Numbered from the stretch's first letter, positions 16,932 to 25,951 are shown. The stretch: 52,448 bases of DNA from Desulfotignum sp. (GCA_021737695.1 JAIPDL010000020.1:1-52448), one strand, 5' to 3'. Made by a program: numbers and translations. The notes: generated by a model not told the origin, from the letters alone.

Positions 16932-17618
16932 TTATCGATAGAATTGAGGATTTAATTTGTGTTCCGTAAATTCAATGATGCGTGTTACAATAAAATTCAT
17001 TACCAAATAGAGACTTCCTGCAATGATAAAGACTTCAATTGGGGCATATGTCGCAGCAATGATTTTTTTTGCAATTCCAGTAATCTCTAAAATAGTGATG
17101 GTGCTGGCCAAAGAAGAGGATTTTACAATTAAAATGATTTCATTACCGTAGCCTGGCAAAGCCTGTCTGATTGCAACGGGAAAAATGATTCGCCGAAACA
17201 GTGTCAAAGGCTTCATTCCAATGGCTTTTCCAGCTTCAATTTCACCCCAGGAAACCGATTGAATTCCGCCCCGGATGATTTCAGCCGTATATGCCCCTGT
17301 ATTTAAAGACAACGCCATAATCGCGCAAAACCAGGCTTCGCGGAAGAAAGTCCAAAGGCCCAACTCCTGTAAAAATATTCGAAATTGGCCGGAACCATAA
17401 TAAATCAGATAAATCTGAACCAGCAGCGGCGTGCTTCGGAAAATATAAATATATGAGCCCGCAAACCAGGACCAGAATCTGTTTTTTGATAATCGAAGCT
17501 GAGCGAATATGACAGCCAGTATGAAACCAATGCACAGAGAAAAGATTACAAGGAGCAATGTTTCCGGCACGCCGCCGATGAGTTGAGGAAAGCTTTCTTT
17601 CATCACATCAAATTTCAT
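16932..17618 (-). CDS. amino acid ABC transporter permease (HisM/OccM type)
   Basis: A 228-residue inner-membrane permease with about five hydrophobic segments and the polar amino acid permease motif EIEAGKAIGMKPLTLFRRII, which contacts the ATPase. GVPETLLLVIFSLC at the start and SLASTITILEITG later are family-typical. It starts one base after the stop of the first permease (17620), so the two are co-translated and pair as a heterodimer. The relation to octopine/nopaline and lysine-arginine-ornithine transporters is suggested by the binding protein. Confidence 0.88.
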   Translation of the reverse strand: MKFDVMKESFPQLIGGVPETLLLVIFSLCIGFILAVIFAQLRLSKNRFWSWFAGSYIYIFRSTPLLVQIYLIYYGSGQFRIFLQELGLWTFFREAWFCAIMALSLNTGAYTAEIIRGGIQSVSWGEIEAGKAIGMKPLTLFRRIIFPVAIRQALPGYGNEIILIVKSSSLASTITILEITGIAKKIIAATYAPIEVFIIAGSLYLVMNFIVTRIIEFTEHKLNPQFYR

Positions 17619-17619
17619 C

Positions 17620-18330
17620 TTATTCGCTCCTTACGCCTTTAGCCGCCCATTTTTCGGCACGGCTAAAGCCTCGATTTGAAATGGATGTAATCCCCAGATA
17701 AAGCAATCCCCCAATCGCATAAAATGTAAAAGGTTCTCTGGTTGAACCGGAAGCCACTGCTGATTGCCGCATAATTTCGACAAGGCCGATAACCGATATC
17801 AGTGAGGTGTGTTTCAGGGTGAGCTGCCAGACGTTTCCCATGCCAGGTAGCGCTAACCGCGCTGTCTGAGGACCCAGCACCCGCTTGAAAATGGTAAAAG
17901 GGGTCATACCAATGGCTTTTGCTGCTTCAATCTGGCCTTTTGGCACAGCAAGAACAGCTCCCCGAATAACTTCGGCACTGTAAGCGCCAGAGCTGAAACC
18001 GATACATGTCATTCCTGTGACAAACACCGGCAGATTTATAAATCCACTTCCCCCAAATACCAATGCATTGATTCTGGCCAGCATAATGCCGCCGCCAAAA
18101 AAAACAAGATAGATAATGAGAAGTTCAGGAATGCCACGAACAATTGTTGTATAGATATCTGCCAGGAGCCTGCAGATAAAAAACCGGGAGAGTTTAAGAA
18201 ATGTGCCAAGAATACCGAGAAGAATCCCTAACCCATAGGCTGCCATTGACACCAGCAGGGTCATGACGGCACCCCTGAGCATCTCATCTCCCCAGCCTTC
18301 AATACCAAAACCCAACAAGCCAAAATTCAT
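17620..18330 (-). CDS. amino acid ABC transporter permease (HisQ/OccQ type)
   Basis: A 236-residue permease, partner of the one at 16932-17618. It shows the MTLLVSMAAYGLGILLGI first segment and the ATPase-contact loop QIEAAKAIGMTPFTIFKRV. PQTARLALPGMGNVWQLTLK is also typical. It follows the binding-protein gene by 63 bases in the minus-strand operon. Confidence 0.88.
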   Translation of the reverse strand: MNFGLLGFGIEGWGDEMLRGAVMTLLVSMAAYGLGILLGILGTFLKLSRFFICRLLADIYTTIVRGIPELLIIYLVFFGGGIMLARINALVFGGSGFINLPVFVTGMTCIGFSSGAYSAEVIRGAVLAVPKGQIEAAKAIGMTPFTIFKRVLGPQTARLALPGMGNVWQLTLKHTSLISVIGLVEIMRQSAVASGSTREPFTFYAIGGLLYLGITSISNRGFSRAEKWAAKGVRSE

Positions 18331-18393
18331 TGGTTTATCCTATTGCTAATTCATAAGCTTTATCAGATGGGGTTACATCCATTTCAGGTAGTT

Positions 18394-19242
18394 CTATTCT
18401 TTAGCTGACGCGTCAAAGGTGAACCATTTTATGGCCAGTTTGCTCAAGGTGCCATCTGCAATTGCCTCGTTGATGGCTTTAGAAAACATTGCTGCCAGTT
18501 CTGTATCTGACTGGCGGACGGCAACGCCGACGCCCTCTCCAAACGGGCCTTTGGTCATGCCGGGTCCCACCATGTTAAAATCTTTGCCTTTTTCATCATT
18601 CAGCCGGGGAACCCAATAACTCATAGCTCCCAGGGCAGCGTCGATTCTGCCGGATTGAAGATCAAGCTCAAGGTTTTCCTGAGTGTCATAAGATTTGATT
18701 TCAACTGACTTCCCTAAATACTGCTGCAAAAATCTTTCCTGGATGGTTGCAGCCTGGACACCAATTGTTTTTCCCCCAAACGTGTCAGATAACACCGACA
18801 TTGCCGCTTCTTCTTCGGGACTTACCTGATCTAATGTGATGGCATCCACATCAGTCTTCAAATCATCAAATCCATTGTTTTTCAAGACAATGAAGATGGA
18901 GGGTGTCGCCGCATAGTATCTGGAAAATAACACAGCGTTTTTTCTTTTTTCAGTGATGCTCATCGCCGCCATGATGGCATCGTATTTGCCAGCCTGAAGT
19001 GACGGTATAATGCCATCCCAGGCCTGGGGAACCATTTTGTATTCCACCCCCATTCTTTTACACAAGTCCTTGGCAAGTTCAATTTCAAACCCGTCTAACT
19101 GCCCACTTGAATCCGTAAAATTCCAAGGTGCGAATGCCCCTTCAGTCGCAATGGTAATTTTGTCGTACTGGCCTGCTGACGCGGTGAAGGCAATTGAAAT
19201 CACAAAAAGTGCGGCAATTACTGAAATTAACAATTTTTTCAT
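18394..19242 (-). CDS. amino acid/opine ABC transporter substrate-binding protein
   Basis: A 282-residue periplasmic protein with a signal peptide (MKKLLISVIAALFVISIAF, cleavage near SAG) and an SBP_bac_3 domain. The phrase FAPWNFTDSSGQLDGFEIEL and LAKDLCKRMGVEYK are close to octopine/nopaline and lysine-arginine-ornithine binding proteins. GKYDAIMAAMSITEKRK is the usual ligand-site segment. A basic amino acid or opine-like conjugate is the best guess for ligand, which fits the M20 hydrolase in the operon. Confidence 0.88.
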   Translation of the reverse strand: MKKLLISVIAALFVISIAFTASAGQYDKITIATEGAFAPWNFTDSSGQLDGFEIELAKDLCKRMGVEYKMVPQAWDGIIPSLQAGKYDAIMAAMSITEKRKNAVLFSRYYAATPSIFIVLKNNGFDDLKTDVDAITLDQVSPEEEAAMSVLSDTFGGKTIGVQAATIQERFLQQYLGKSVEIKSYDTQENLELDLQSGRIDAALGAMSYWVPRLNDEKGKDFNMVGPGMTKGPFGEGVGVAVRQSDTELAAMFSKAINEAIADGTLSKLAIKWFTFDASAKE

Positions 19243-19294
19243 GGTGGTCTCCTTTTTTCATTGTTATATTTTTGGGGTTATCCCAAACAGCGCT

Positions 19295-20068
19295 TTAAAG
19301 TATCATTTTTAAAAATCCCCGGCATCTTTCTGATTTAGGGTTATCAAACAATTCTGCCGGCGTATTTTGTTCTTCAACCCTGCCATCGTGTAAAAACAGT
19401 ACCTGGTTTGACACTTCCCGGGCAAAGCCCATTTCATGAGTGACCACTATCATTGTGCAGCCCTCTTTTGCTAATTTCCTCATGACTTTCAATACTTCCC
19501 CTACCAGCTCAGGATCCAATGCCGATGTGGGCTCATCAAAAAGCAATACTTTGGGTTCCATGCAAAGCGCTCTGGCAATGGCAACCCTTTGCTGCTGCCC
19601 CCCGGACAGCTCGGAGGGATAGGCCGAGAACTTATCGGCGATGCCGACTTTATCCAAGAGAGCTTTTGCACGGTCACATACTTCTGTTTTGTTTTGTTTG
19701 AGGACATGCAGGGGGCCTTCCATGACGTTTTCAAGCACCGTCATATGGCTCCATAAATTGAATCCCTGAAAAACCATTCCAATTTGAGAACGAATTTTTT
19801 CTATTTGCCGCATATCGCCAATGACAGGCTTGCCATGACGATCCTGACGAACGGTAACTTCCTCCCCACCTATGATGACACAACCGGAATCCGGCACTTC
19901 CAGAAAATTTAAGCATCTCAAAAATGTACTTTTACCTGAACCGGAGCTGCCGATGATGGAGATGACATCTTCTTGTTTTGCCGCCAGAGAAATTCCTTTC
20001 AAGACTTCATTATCCCCAAAACGCTTATGGATATCCTCCGCAATCAGTGCCGTATTTTTTTCGCCCAT
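19295..20068 (-). CDS. amino acid ABC transporter ATP-binding protein
   Basis: A 257-residue ATPase. Walker A is GSSGSGKST, the signature is LSGGQQQRVAIARAL, Walker B is VLLFDEPTSALDPE and the H-loop is VVTHEMGFA. It has the length and extra insert (RQDRHGKPVIGDMRQIEKIR) of the HisP/OccP subgroup. It is the first gene of the minus-strand operon 20068 to 15731 and faces the RpiR regulator across a 266-base AT-rich gap. Confidence 0.9.
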   Translation of the reverse strand: MGEKNTALIAEDIHKRFGDNEVLKGISLAAKQEDVISIIGSSGSGKSTFLRCLNFLEVPDSGCVIIGGEEVTVRQDRHGKPVIGDMRQIEKIRSQIGMVFQGFNLWSHMTVLENVMEGPLHVLKQNKTEVCDRAKALLDKVGIADKFSAYPSELSGGQQQRVAIARALCMEPKVLLFDEPTSALDPELVGEVLKVMRKLAKEGCTMIVVTHEMGFAREVSNQVLFLHDGRVEEQNTPAELFDNPKSERCRGFLKMIL

Positions 20069-20334
20069 GCCGCCGTCTCCCGATTATGTGGTGTTACATA
20101 AATTACAATATATTCTTTTTGTAATATTTATTACATGTTCTATATTCACATTTTCCTCTTCAAGTCAAACACTTTTTTTGATATAACATAAAATCACTGA
20201 AATAAAGGAATGGTGGCTTATTTTTCCTTCAAAATTACAATATTTTCGGAAAATATATTGACACTGATTAAAGTTTCATATTAATAAAAAATGAAATGTT
20301 TGTAACATAACCGATATTAAAGATTTCAGTATAT
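20069..20334. promoter_or_regulatory. divergent promoter region with several palindromes
   Basis: Very AT-rich gap between the ABC operon and the RpiR gene. It holds a perfect 16-base palindrome TGTAATATTTATTACA (20120-20135). It also holds a 17-base palindrome ATATTTTCGGAAAATAT (20240-20256) directly before a TTGACA (20258-20263), the likely -35 box of the regulator promoter. Further TGTAA-type half sites occur at about 20092-20112 and 20300-20309. The arrangement fits operators for the RpiR-type regulator controlling both directions. Confidence 0.6.
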
Positions 20335-21198
20335 ATGAGCGATAAAGAATTTATCCGACGAATAAAAAGGCTTGAAAAGCTGACGCCAAGCGAGAAAAAG
20401 ATCGCTGATTTTTTTTCCCGCTGTTATAATGATCTTGTGTTTGAGAATCTCACCACCATTAGTGAAAAAACATCATTGAGCAAACCAACAGTTCTGCGAT
20501 TCATTTCAAAGCTTGGTTTCCACCGTTTCGCTGACTTTAAAGATGCATTGAGAAAAGAATTGGCGATAACCCATGATACGCTGCATATTAGATATTCTAT
20601 CAAGAAAAAACTACTCGAAGATTCTGAAGAAGATGTCATCGCACAGAATTTCACAAATTCAATTAAAAATTTGGAAAGTACCTATGACCAAATTGATAAA
20701 CAACAATTCATGATAATGGCAAAAACCATAGCCCAGGCAGTTGGGAAAGTTTATATTTGTGGACAGAGAAGTTCATATGCTTTGGCCTATATGTTTGAAA
20801 ATATGATTCGTCGAGTTTTGACAAATACAACACTGATAAAGAACAGCTGTGTGACAGAACCAGATATTCTAATGAATGTGTGCGAAAAAGACCTTTTATT
20901 CAGTGTTTTCCGTCATCCTTACGGTGCTCAGACTAAAAAAATCATCCATTTTTTTAAGGAACGAGGCGCAAAGGTATTAGTGTTAACAGACAGTGAAATA
21001 AATCCTGCTGCGAACCTGATTGACCATCAATTGGTAGTAAATACAGAAGGTGTGTCTGTATTTACTTCATCAACAAGCATATTGGCGATTCTTGAAGCCT
21101 TAAACATTGCTGTACTTGGGTTTTGTGAATCTGATATTTCTAAAAGATTGGAAAGTGCAGAACAAATTTATGATTTTTTTGATACATTCTGTTCTTAA
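20335..21198 (+). CDS. MurR/RpiR family transcriptional regulator
   Basis: A 287-residue regulator. The N-terminal HTH_6 domain (about 1-77) shows LTPSEKKIADFFSRCYNDL and SLSKPTVLRFISKLGFHRF. The C-terminal SIS domain (about 125-260) shows VYICGQRSSYALAYMFENM and a second ligand loop VFRHPYGAQTKKI. SIS domains sense phosphosugars or related small molecules. Divergently transcribed from the ABC/M20 operon, which it probably controls. A RpiR regulator over an opine-like or amino-acid conjugate transporter suggests the ligand may contain a sugar part, which is inference. Confidence 0.88.
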   Translation: MSDKEFIRRIKRLEKLTPSEKKIADFFSRCYNDLVFENLTTISEKTSLSKPTVLRFISKLGFHRFADFKDALRKELAITHDTLHIRYSIKKKLLEDSEEDVIAQNFTNSIKNLESTYDQIDKQQFMIMAKTIAQAVGKVYICGQRSSYALAYMFENMIRRVLTNTTLIKNSCVTEPDILMNVCEKDLLFSVFRHPYGAQTKKIIHFFKERGAKVLVLTDSEINPAANLIDHQLVVNTEGVSVFTSSTSILAILEALNIAVLGFCESDISKRLESAEQIYDFFDTFCS

Positions 21199-21434
21199 TT
21201 TCCTGCAGTGAGAACTGTGAGCTTCCGCGCTATTGTCGGTCATCATTATTGACTCGGATAGATTTCTAATCAGCGAAGGACAATGTCATTTTAGCCCATC
21301 ACTTTTCCGATGAACCCCTGGCAGAATCCCACGGGGCACCATTGAGGGGATTGATCCCGGACCCGGGAAACGCTACAATGACCGGGTGCGGCAAACGTGT
21401 ACAAAGGGTTAATTCAATATGACAAGGAGTGAAT
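21199..21434. other. intergenic region at the base-composition boundary
   Basis: No gene was recognised in these 236 bases. The GC-rich right part (about 21300-21400) contains short inverted repeats such as CCCGG elements, but it does not match a TPP riboswitch core that might be expected ahead of a thiamine-binding gene. The AT-rich DNA to the left changes to GC-richer DNA to the right within this gap. Confidence 0.35.
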
Positions 21435-21734
21435 ATGAACGTGATCATTGATCTGTGTGTGGTGCCCCTGGGTGTGGGGTTGTCCGTATCCAAATATGTG
21501 GCGGCCTGTCACGAGATCATCAAAGCGGCCGGGCTGTCCTGTGAGCTGCATGCTTACGGCACCAACATCGAAGGCGAGTGGGATGACGTGTTTGCAGCGG
21601 TGAAACAATGTCATGAAAGAATTCATGTCATGGGCGCCCCGCGCATCACCACCACCATCAAGGCAGGTACCCGGACGGATCGGGACCAGACCATGGCGGA
21701 CAAGGTCAACAGCGTGAAAGAAAAACTGGCATAG
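21435..21734 (+). CDS. MTH1187/YqgV-type thiamine-binding protein
   Basis: A 99-residue protein of the DUF77 (MTH1187/YkoF-like) family. It has VVPLGVGLSVSKYVAACHEI, a central HAYGTNIEGEWDDVF and RITTTIKAGTR near the end. Family members form small oligomers that bind thiamine or related compounds in the cytoplasm. The ATG at 21435 follows AAGGAG (21424-21429); an upstream GTG at 21429 is within that site. Convergent with the DHH gene, with a one-base gap. Confidence 0.82.
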   Translation: MNVIIDLCVVPLGVGLSVSKYVAACHEIIKAAGLSCELHAYGTNIEGEWDDVFAAVKQCHERIHVMGAPRITTTIKAGTRTDRDQTMADKVNSVKEKLA

Positions 21735-21735
21735 G

Positions 21736-22632
21736 CTATATCGGTTCATCGGCTTTAAGGACGGTGATCATTTCATCGATTTTTTCCTGGGCCCCGGCAG
21801 ATTCCAGGGTGCAGCCGCCGGCACCTTTATGGCCCCCGCCGCCGTACCGGGACAGCAGATGGCCTGAATTGACCTGACAGCCGCGGTTGAAAATATTGTG
21901 CCCGATGCTCACCAGCACATGGGTTTTTTGGGCATCCCTGTAACGGATCTTGACGCTGGCCAGGGTATCGGGAAACAGGCAGTACACCAGGAACCGGTTG
22001 CCCGACGGGACCGGGTCCAGGTTCCTGAAATCAGTGACACTAACCGGACCGGCCACCCGGGTATATGTTGTCAGATATCCTTCATAATCCCGGTTCTGGC
22101 GAATGACTTCTTCACACCGGGCTTTGACGTCAGGATCTGCCATGACTGCATCCATGGACCGGTTCCGGAGCAGCTCCACCAGCCGGTCCCAGTAGAAATC
22201 GTCCTTGCCCTCCCGGTTCTGGATGGTCATGGATACCAGAATATGGGGATCATTTTCCGGGTGCAGGACCTGGTCTTTTGTAAGATCCGCGGAGTCGATG
22301 ATATCCGTGTGATACACCAGATCATCGAACCGGTCATCCAGGAGTCCGGATGCCTTGTAGTGCTGGTGGATCACACCGGCGGCGGACGGGGCCACGGCAA
22401 AGGCCCCCTGAAAGCCATGATCCGGCCGGTTGGATATATGATGGTCAAACCACATGGCGCACCGGGAATCATAAGGCAGGTTGGCAAGAATGTCGCCTTG
22501 CTGTATATGGGCGGTTTTTTTCTGCACGTCATTGGGTTCCACCCAGTAGATGGGGGTGTCGATATCCAGTGCTTGGCGCAGCAGAACAGCACACACAATA
22601 CCGTCAAAATCGGGCCGGGTCACAATTCTCAT
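21736..22632 (-). CDS. DHH-family phosphoesterase
   Basis: A 298-residue DHH/DHHA1 protein. The N-terminal motif RPDFDGIVCAVLL, the DHH motif in WFDHHISNRPDHG and TDIIDSADL give the metal site. The C-terminal DHHA1-type GHLLSRYGGGGHKGAGGCTL binds substrate. Relatives are exopolyphosphatases, nanoRNases or cyclic-dinucleotide phosphodiesterases; the sequence does not choose among them. It is a single gene, divergent from yigZ. Confidence 0.8.
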   Translation of the reverse strand: MRIVTRPDFDGIVCAVLLRQALDIDTPIYWVEPNDVQKKTAHIQQGDILANLPYDSRCAMWFDHHISNRPDHGFQGAFAVAPSAAGVIHQHYKASGLLDDRFDDLVYHTDIIDSADLTKDQVLHPENDPHILVSMTIQNREGKDDFYWDRLVELLRNRSMDAVMADPDVKARCEEVIRQNRDYEGYLTTYTRVAGPVSVTDFRNLDPVPSGNRFLVYCLFPDTLASVKIRYRDAQKTHVLVSIGHNIFNRGCQVNSGHLLSRYGGGGHKGAGGCTLESAGAQEKIDEMITVLKADEPI

Positions 22633-22737
22633 GGAAAAATCCTGTTCATATAAGGATGATTTTTATTTTTTGTCACACAATGTCATACCCGTCATGGTAT
22701 AAAGCATACAGATAATATTTTCAAGGCAGATAACCCA

Positions 22738-23370
22738 ATGACCCAAACCGATCCATTTTATTCCATTGCCCGATCAAGCCGTGATCAGATAGTCACAGCC
22801 CAGCTCAAAATCAAACGGTCCACATTCACCTGCCGCCTGGCCCATGCCGGAACCATTGATGCGGCCAAAGCGTTCATTACCGCGGTTTCCAGGGACAACA
22901 AAACCGCGACCCACAATTGCTGGGCCTATATTGTGGGGGATGCGGGACAGACCTGTCACTGTTCCGATGCCGGCGAACCCTCCGGCACGGCCGGCAAACC
23001 CATGCTCAATGTGCTGACCTCCCACCGCATGACCCAGGTGGCAGCCGTGGTGACCCGGCAATACGGCGGGGTGAAGCTGGGTATCCGGGGATTGATCCAG
23101 GCCTATTCCGAAGCCGTGGAGGCAGCCCTGGCAGCCGCCAGAAAAGTCCGGCTGATCCAGGCAAAACAGGTGCGGGTTCAGGTGCCCTATGACTGCAATG
23201 ACCCGCTGTTGAACCAGGTCCGGCAGTTCAATGCCAGTATTGTGGATACGGATTACAAGGAATGGATCGTTCATGATATTCTGGTGGAAAAACACCGGGT
23301 CCCGGATTTTATCCAGATGCTGACTCAGTTTGAGCCCCATGGACTGAAAGTGTTGGAGAAATCGGATTGA
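22738..23370 (+). CDS. yigZ: YigZ/IMPACT family protein
   Basis: A 210-residue member of the UPF0029 (YigZ/IMPACT) family. Visible are KIKRSTFTCRLAHAGT, ATHNCWAYIVGD, the conserved SDAGEPSGTAGKPML and VVTRQYGGVKLGIRGLIQAY, then a C-terminal DUF1949-type domain. Bacterial YigZ proteins have no firmly set function; a link to translation or ribosome quality is suspected from the eukaryotic relative. Complete and single-copy here. Confidence 0.9.
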   Translation: MTQTDPFYSIARSSRDQIVTAQLKIKRSTFTCRLAHAGTIDAAKAFITAVSRDNKTATHNCWAYIVGDAGQTCHCSDAGEPSGTAGKPMLNVLTSHRMTQVAAVVTRQYGGVKLGIRGLIQAYSEAVEAALAAARKVRLIQAKQVRVQVPYDCNDPLLNQVRQFNASIVDTDYKEWIVHDILVEKHRVPDFIQMLTQFEPHGLKVLEKSD

Positions 23371-23385
23371 CACCGTCTTTTTTTT

Positions 23386-23414
23386 AGTATAATTTAATTA
23401 ATCTTAAGTATACT
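23386..23414. promoter_or_regulatory. candidate operator upstream of XRE-cupin regulator
   Basis: AGTATA (23386-23391) and TATACT (23409-23414) flank an AT-rich centre with further partial symmetry (TTAA). It lies about 40 bases before the regulator start, as expected for autoregulation, and may overlap its promoter. Confidence 0.45.
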
Positions 23415-23452
23415 GAATATTGAACCCTCATATTTACCTGACACATAACATT

Positions 23453-24037
23453 ATGAAAACAAAACTGGGCGCGTTGTTACGGGCCATTCGAAACACCCGG
23501 AATTTTACCATCAAGGATGTGGCAGCCAAGGCCGGCATCAGCTCCAGTCTGCTGTCCCAGATCGAACGGAATCGAATATCTCCTTCTCTGGACACCTTAC
23601 TGCAGCTGCTGGAGGTCTACGGCGTATCACCGGATAAATTCTTCAAAGACTATGAAACCCAGTCCCAGGTGGAGATCATCCGGAAAAACGAGCGGAAAAT
23701 CTATAAGCGCAAGGGATTTTCCTATGAAAAGCTGTGCGGGGAAAGCCAGACCCGAGGCAACCATTCCTTTAATGCATTTTTTCTGGAACTGGCACCGGGC
23801 CAGGAGCGGGGAGATGCGGAAGACGGTCATCTGGGCAGAGAACTGGGTATCATCATTTCCGGTAAAGCCCGGCTGATCTACGGGGATGAAGAACACCGGA
23901 TCGAGGCCGGGGATTCGGTCTCTTTCTTTTCCCAGATCCCCCACCTGATCCGCAACACCTCGGACACGCTTTTTCAGGCCTACTGGGTGGTGACACCGGC
24001 AGATGGTGAAAATTATTTCGGAGAAAAAACAACCTGA
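23453..24037 (+). CDS. XRE-family regulator with cupin sensor domain
   Basis: A 194-residue regulator. The HTH_3 domain is at about 1-60 (LRAIRNTRNFTIKDVAAKAGIS, split here as seen: SLLSQIERNRISPSLDTLLQ). The C-terminal cupin is at about 110-185 (LGRELGIIISGKARLIYGDE, EAGDSVSFFSQIPHLIRNT). This SutR/PuuR-like architecture senses small metabolites. The ATG at 23453 is chosen because MKTKLGALLRAIR aligns with the family start. It is followed after 14 bases by the aconitase-family genes, which it probably controls. Confidence 0.85.
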   Translation: MKTKLGALLRAIRNTRNFTIKDVAAKAGISSSLLSQIERNRISPSLDTLLQLLEVYGVSPDKFFKDYETQSQVEIIRKNERKIYKRKGFSYEKLCGESQTRGNHSFNAFFLELAPGQERGDAEDGHLGRELGIIISGKARLIYGDEEHRIEAGDSVSFFSQIPHLIRNTSDTLFQAYWVVTPADGENYFGEKTT

Positions 24038-24051
24038 ATCAGGAGAAGGCC

Positions 24052-25344
24052 ATGGGCAAGACGATTGCAGAAAAAATTTTTGATGACCATCGGGTGGACC
24101 AGCCGTTTGACGGTGTGACCGTGCTGCGCCTGGACCGGGTGTTCTGCCATGAGATCACCACCCCCACGGCGATTCAGGATCTGGTGGCCCGGGGCAAGGA
24201 CCGGGTGTTTGATCCGGGCAAAATCAAGGCGGTCATCGATCACGTGACCCCGGCCAAAGACGCCAAGACGGCCCTGCAGGGCAAGGTGCTGCGGGACTGG
24301 GCAAGGCGCCATAAAATTACCGATTTTTTTGATATCGGCCGCAACGGGGTCTGCCATGCCCTGTTTCCGGAAAAAGGATTTGTCCGTCCGGGGTTTGTCA
24401 TTATCATGGGAGATTCCCACACCTGCACCCATGGGGCGTTCGGCGCGTTTGCCGCCGGCGTGGGCACCACGGACCTGGAAGTGGGGATTCTCAAAGGGGT
24501 GTGTGCATTCAAAAAGCCGAAAACCCTGAAAATTGAAATTGTCGGACACCTTCAGCCCGGGGTGTTTGCCAAGGATGTGATTCTGGAGGTGATCCGCCGG
24601 ATTACCGTGAACGGTGCCACCAACCAGGTGATCGAGTTTTGCGGTCCCGTGGTGGATGCCATGTCCATGGAATCCCGCATGACATTGTCCAACATGGCCG
24701 TGGAGGCGGGGGCCACGTCAGGCATCTGCCGGCCGGATGCCGTGACCGTGGCATATCTGTGGCCCTTTATCAAGGGTGAGTACCCGGATCGCGACGCAGC
24801 CCTAGCCGATTTTTCCCGGTATCTCCCGGATAACGATGCCGTGTATGCCGGTCAGGAAATCATTGATGTCACGGATCTGGTTCCGTTGACCACCTTCGGG
24901 TACAAGCCCGATCATGTCAAACCCGTGTCCGATATGGCGGGCACGCGGGTGGATCAGGTGTATATCGGTTCCTGTACCAACGGCCGCATTGAAGACCTGC
25001 GGGTGGCGGCCCAGGTGGTGAAGGGGAAAAAAATCGCTGAAACGGTCCGGGCTGTTGTGTCACCGGCCACGCCGAATGTGTTTTCCAAAGCCATGGACGA
25101 GGGATTGATCAAGATTTTCATGGATGCCGGATTCTGTGTCACCAACCCCACCTGCGGGGCCTGTCTGGGCATGAGCAACGGGGTGCTGGCATCCGGCGAG
25201 GTCGCCGCCGCCACCACCAATCGCAATTTCAACGGCCGCATGGGTAAAGGCGGTATGGTCCACCTCATGAGCCCGGCCACGGCATCGGCCACGGCCCTGA
25301 CCGGCACCATTGCCAATTCACCTTTGTTTGCCCAACCGGCTTAG
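24052..25344 (+). CDS. aconitase-family dehydratase large subunit (LeuC-like)
   Basis: A 430-residue large subunit of the LeuC/homoaconitase group. It has GDSHTCTHGAFG (120-131) and the 4Fe-4S ligands Cys308 (GSCTNGR) and Cys368 and Cys371 (PTCGACLG). NRNFNGRMG near the C-terminus is also typical. It isomerises or dehydrates a hydroxy di- or tricarboxylate together with the small subunit at 25367. It could be 3-isopropylmalate dehydratase. The regulator and C-S lyase neighbours, without other leu genes, leave open 2,3-dimethylmalate- or methylthioalkylmalate-like substrates. Confidence 0.85.
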   Translation: MGKTIAEKIFDDHRVDQPFDGVTVLRLDRVFCHEITTPTAIQDLVARGKDRVFDPGKIKAVIDHVTPAKDAKTALQGKVLRDWARRHKITDFFDIGRNGVCHALFPEKGFVRPGFVIIMGDSHTCTHGAFGAFAAGVGTTDLEVGILKGVCAFKKPKTLKIEIVGHLQPGVFAKDVILEVIRRITVNGATNQVIEFCGPVVDAMSMESRMTLSNMAVEAGATSGICRPDAVTVAYLWPFIKGEYPDRDAALADFSRYLPDNDAVYAGQEIIDVTDLVPLTTFGYKPDHVKPVSDMAGTRVDQVYIGSCTNGRIEDLRVAAQVVKGKKIAETVRAVVSPATPNVFSKAMDEGLIKIFMDAGFCVTNPTCGACLGMSNGVLASGEVAAATTNRNFNGRMGKGGMVHLMSPATASATALTGTIANSPLFAQPA

Positions 25345-25366
25345 ACGAATCTATCAGGAGCATATT

Positions 25367-25891
25367 ATGACCACATTCAGCGGAACCGCCCTGTGCCTGG
25401 ACCGGGCAGACATCAACACGGATGAAATCATTCCGGCCCGGTATTTGACGGAAATCGACAAGAACGTCCTGGGACCTCATCTTATGGAAGACCTGGAACT
25501 GGCAGGATTTGACCCGGAAAAAGATCTGGCCGGCATCGGGGTGCTCGTGACAAGAGAAAATTTTGGATGCGGCTCTTCCCGGGAACATGCCCCCTGGGCC
25601 CTGGAGGCCAACGGCATCCGCGTGGTCATTGCCGAAAGCTTTGCCCGAATTTTTTATCAGAACATGTTCAACTGCGGCATGCTGGCCGTGACCCTGGCCC
25701 CGGCCGATATCGACCGCATTTTCCAGGCGGCCGGCACGGCCTCCCTGCATATCCTGGCCGATGTGGATCAGGGAAAAATTACTGTGACCGCCGGCCCGGA
25801 GACCTGGACCATTTCCTTCTTCCTCACCGGATTTGAAAAAGCCCTGGTCCAGGCTGGCGGATGGGTGGAATACGCTGACCGCAACTATTGA
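25367..25891 (+). CDS. aconitase-family dehydratase small subunit (LeuD-like)
   Basis: A 174-residue swivel-domain subunit. It shows the family start motif DINTDEIIPARYL, then VTRENFGCGSSREHAPWAL and FARIFYQNMFNCGML. The ATG at 25367 follows CAGGAG; longer starts overlap the large subunit. It pairs with the product of 24052-25344. The short form is typical of archaeal-type LeuD/DmdB. Confidence 0.88.
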   Translation: MTTFSGTALCLDRADINTDEIIPARYLTEIDKNVLGPHLMEDLELAGFDPEKDLAGIGVLVTRENFGCGSSREHAPWALEANGIRVVIAESFARIFYQNMFNCGMLAVTLAPADIDRIFQAAGTASLHILADVDQGKITVTAGPETWTISFFLTGFEKALVQAGGWVEYADRNY

Positions 25892-25951
25892 TACCCACCG
25901 GCCCGATATGATATAACTTTGGCCCATGAAAAACTTTATAAGGATGTGCGC

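Noticed and set aside
21199-21434. TPP riboswitch ahead of the thiamine-binding gene
   Set aside because: GC-rich hairpins are present but the conserved CTGAGA and ACCTGATCTGG-type core elements are not.
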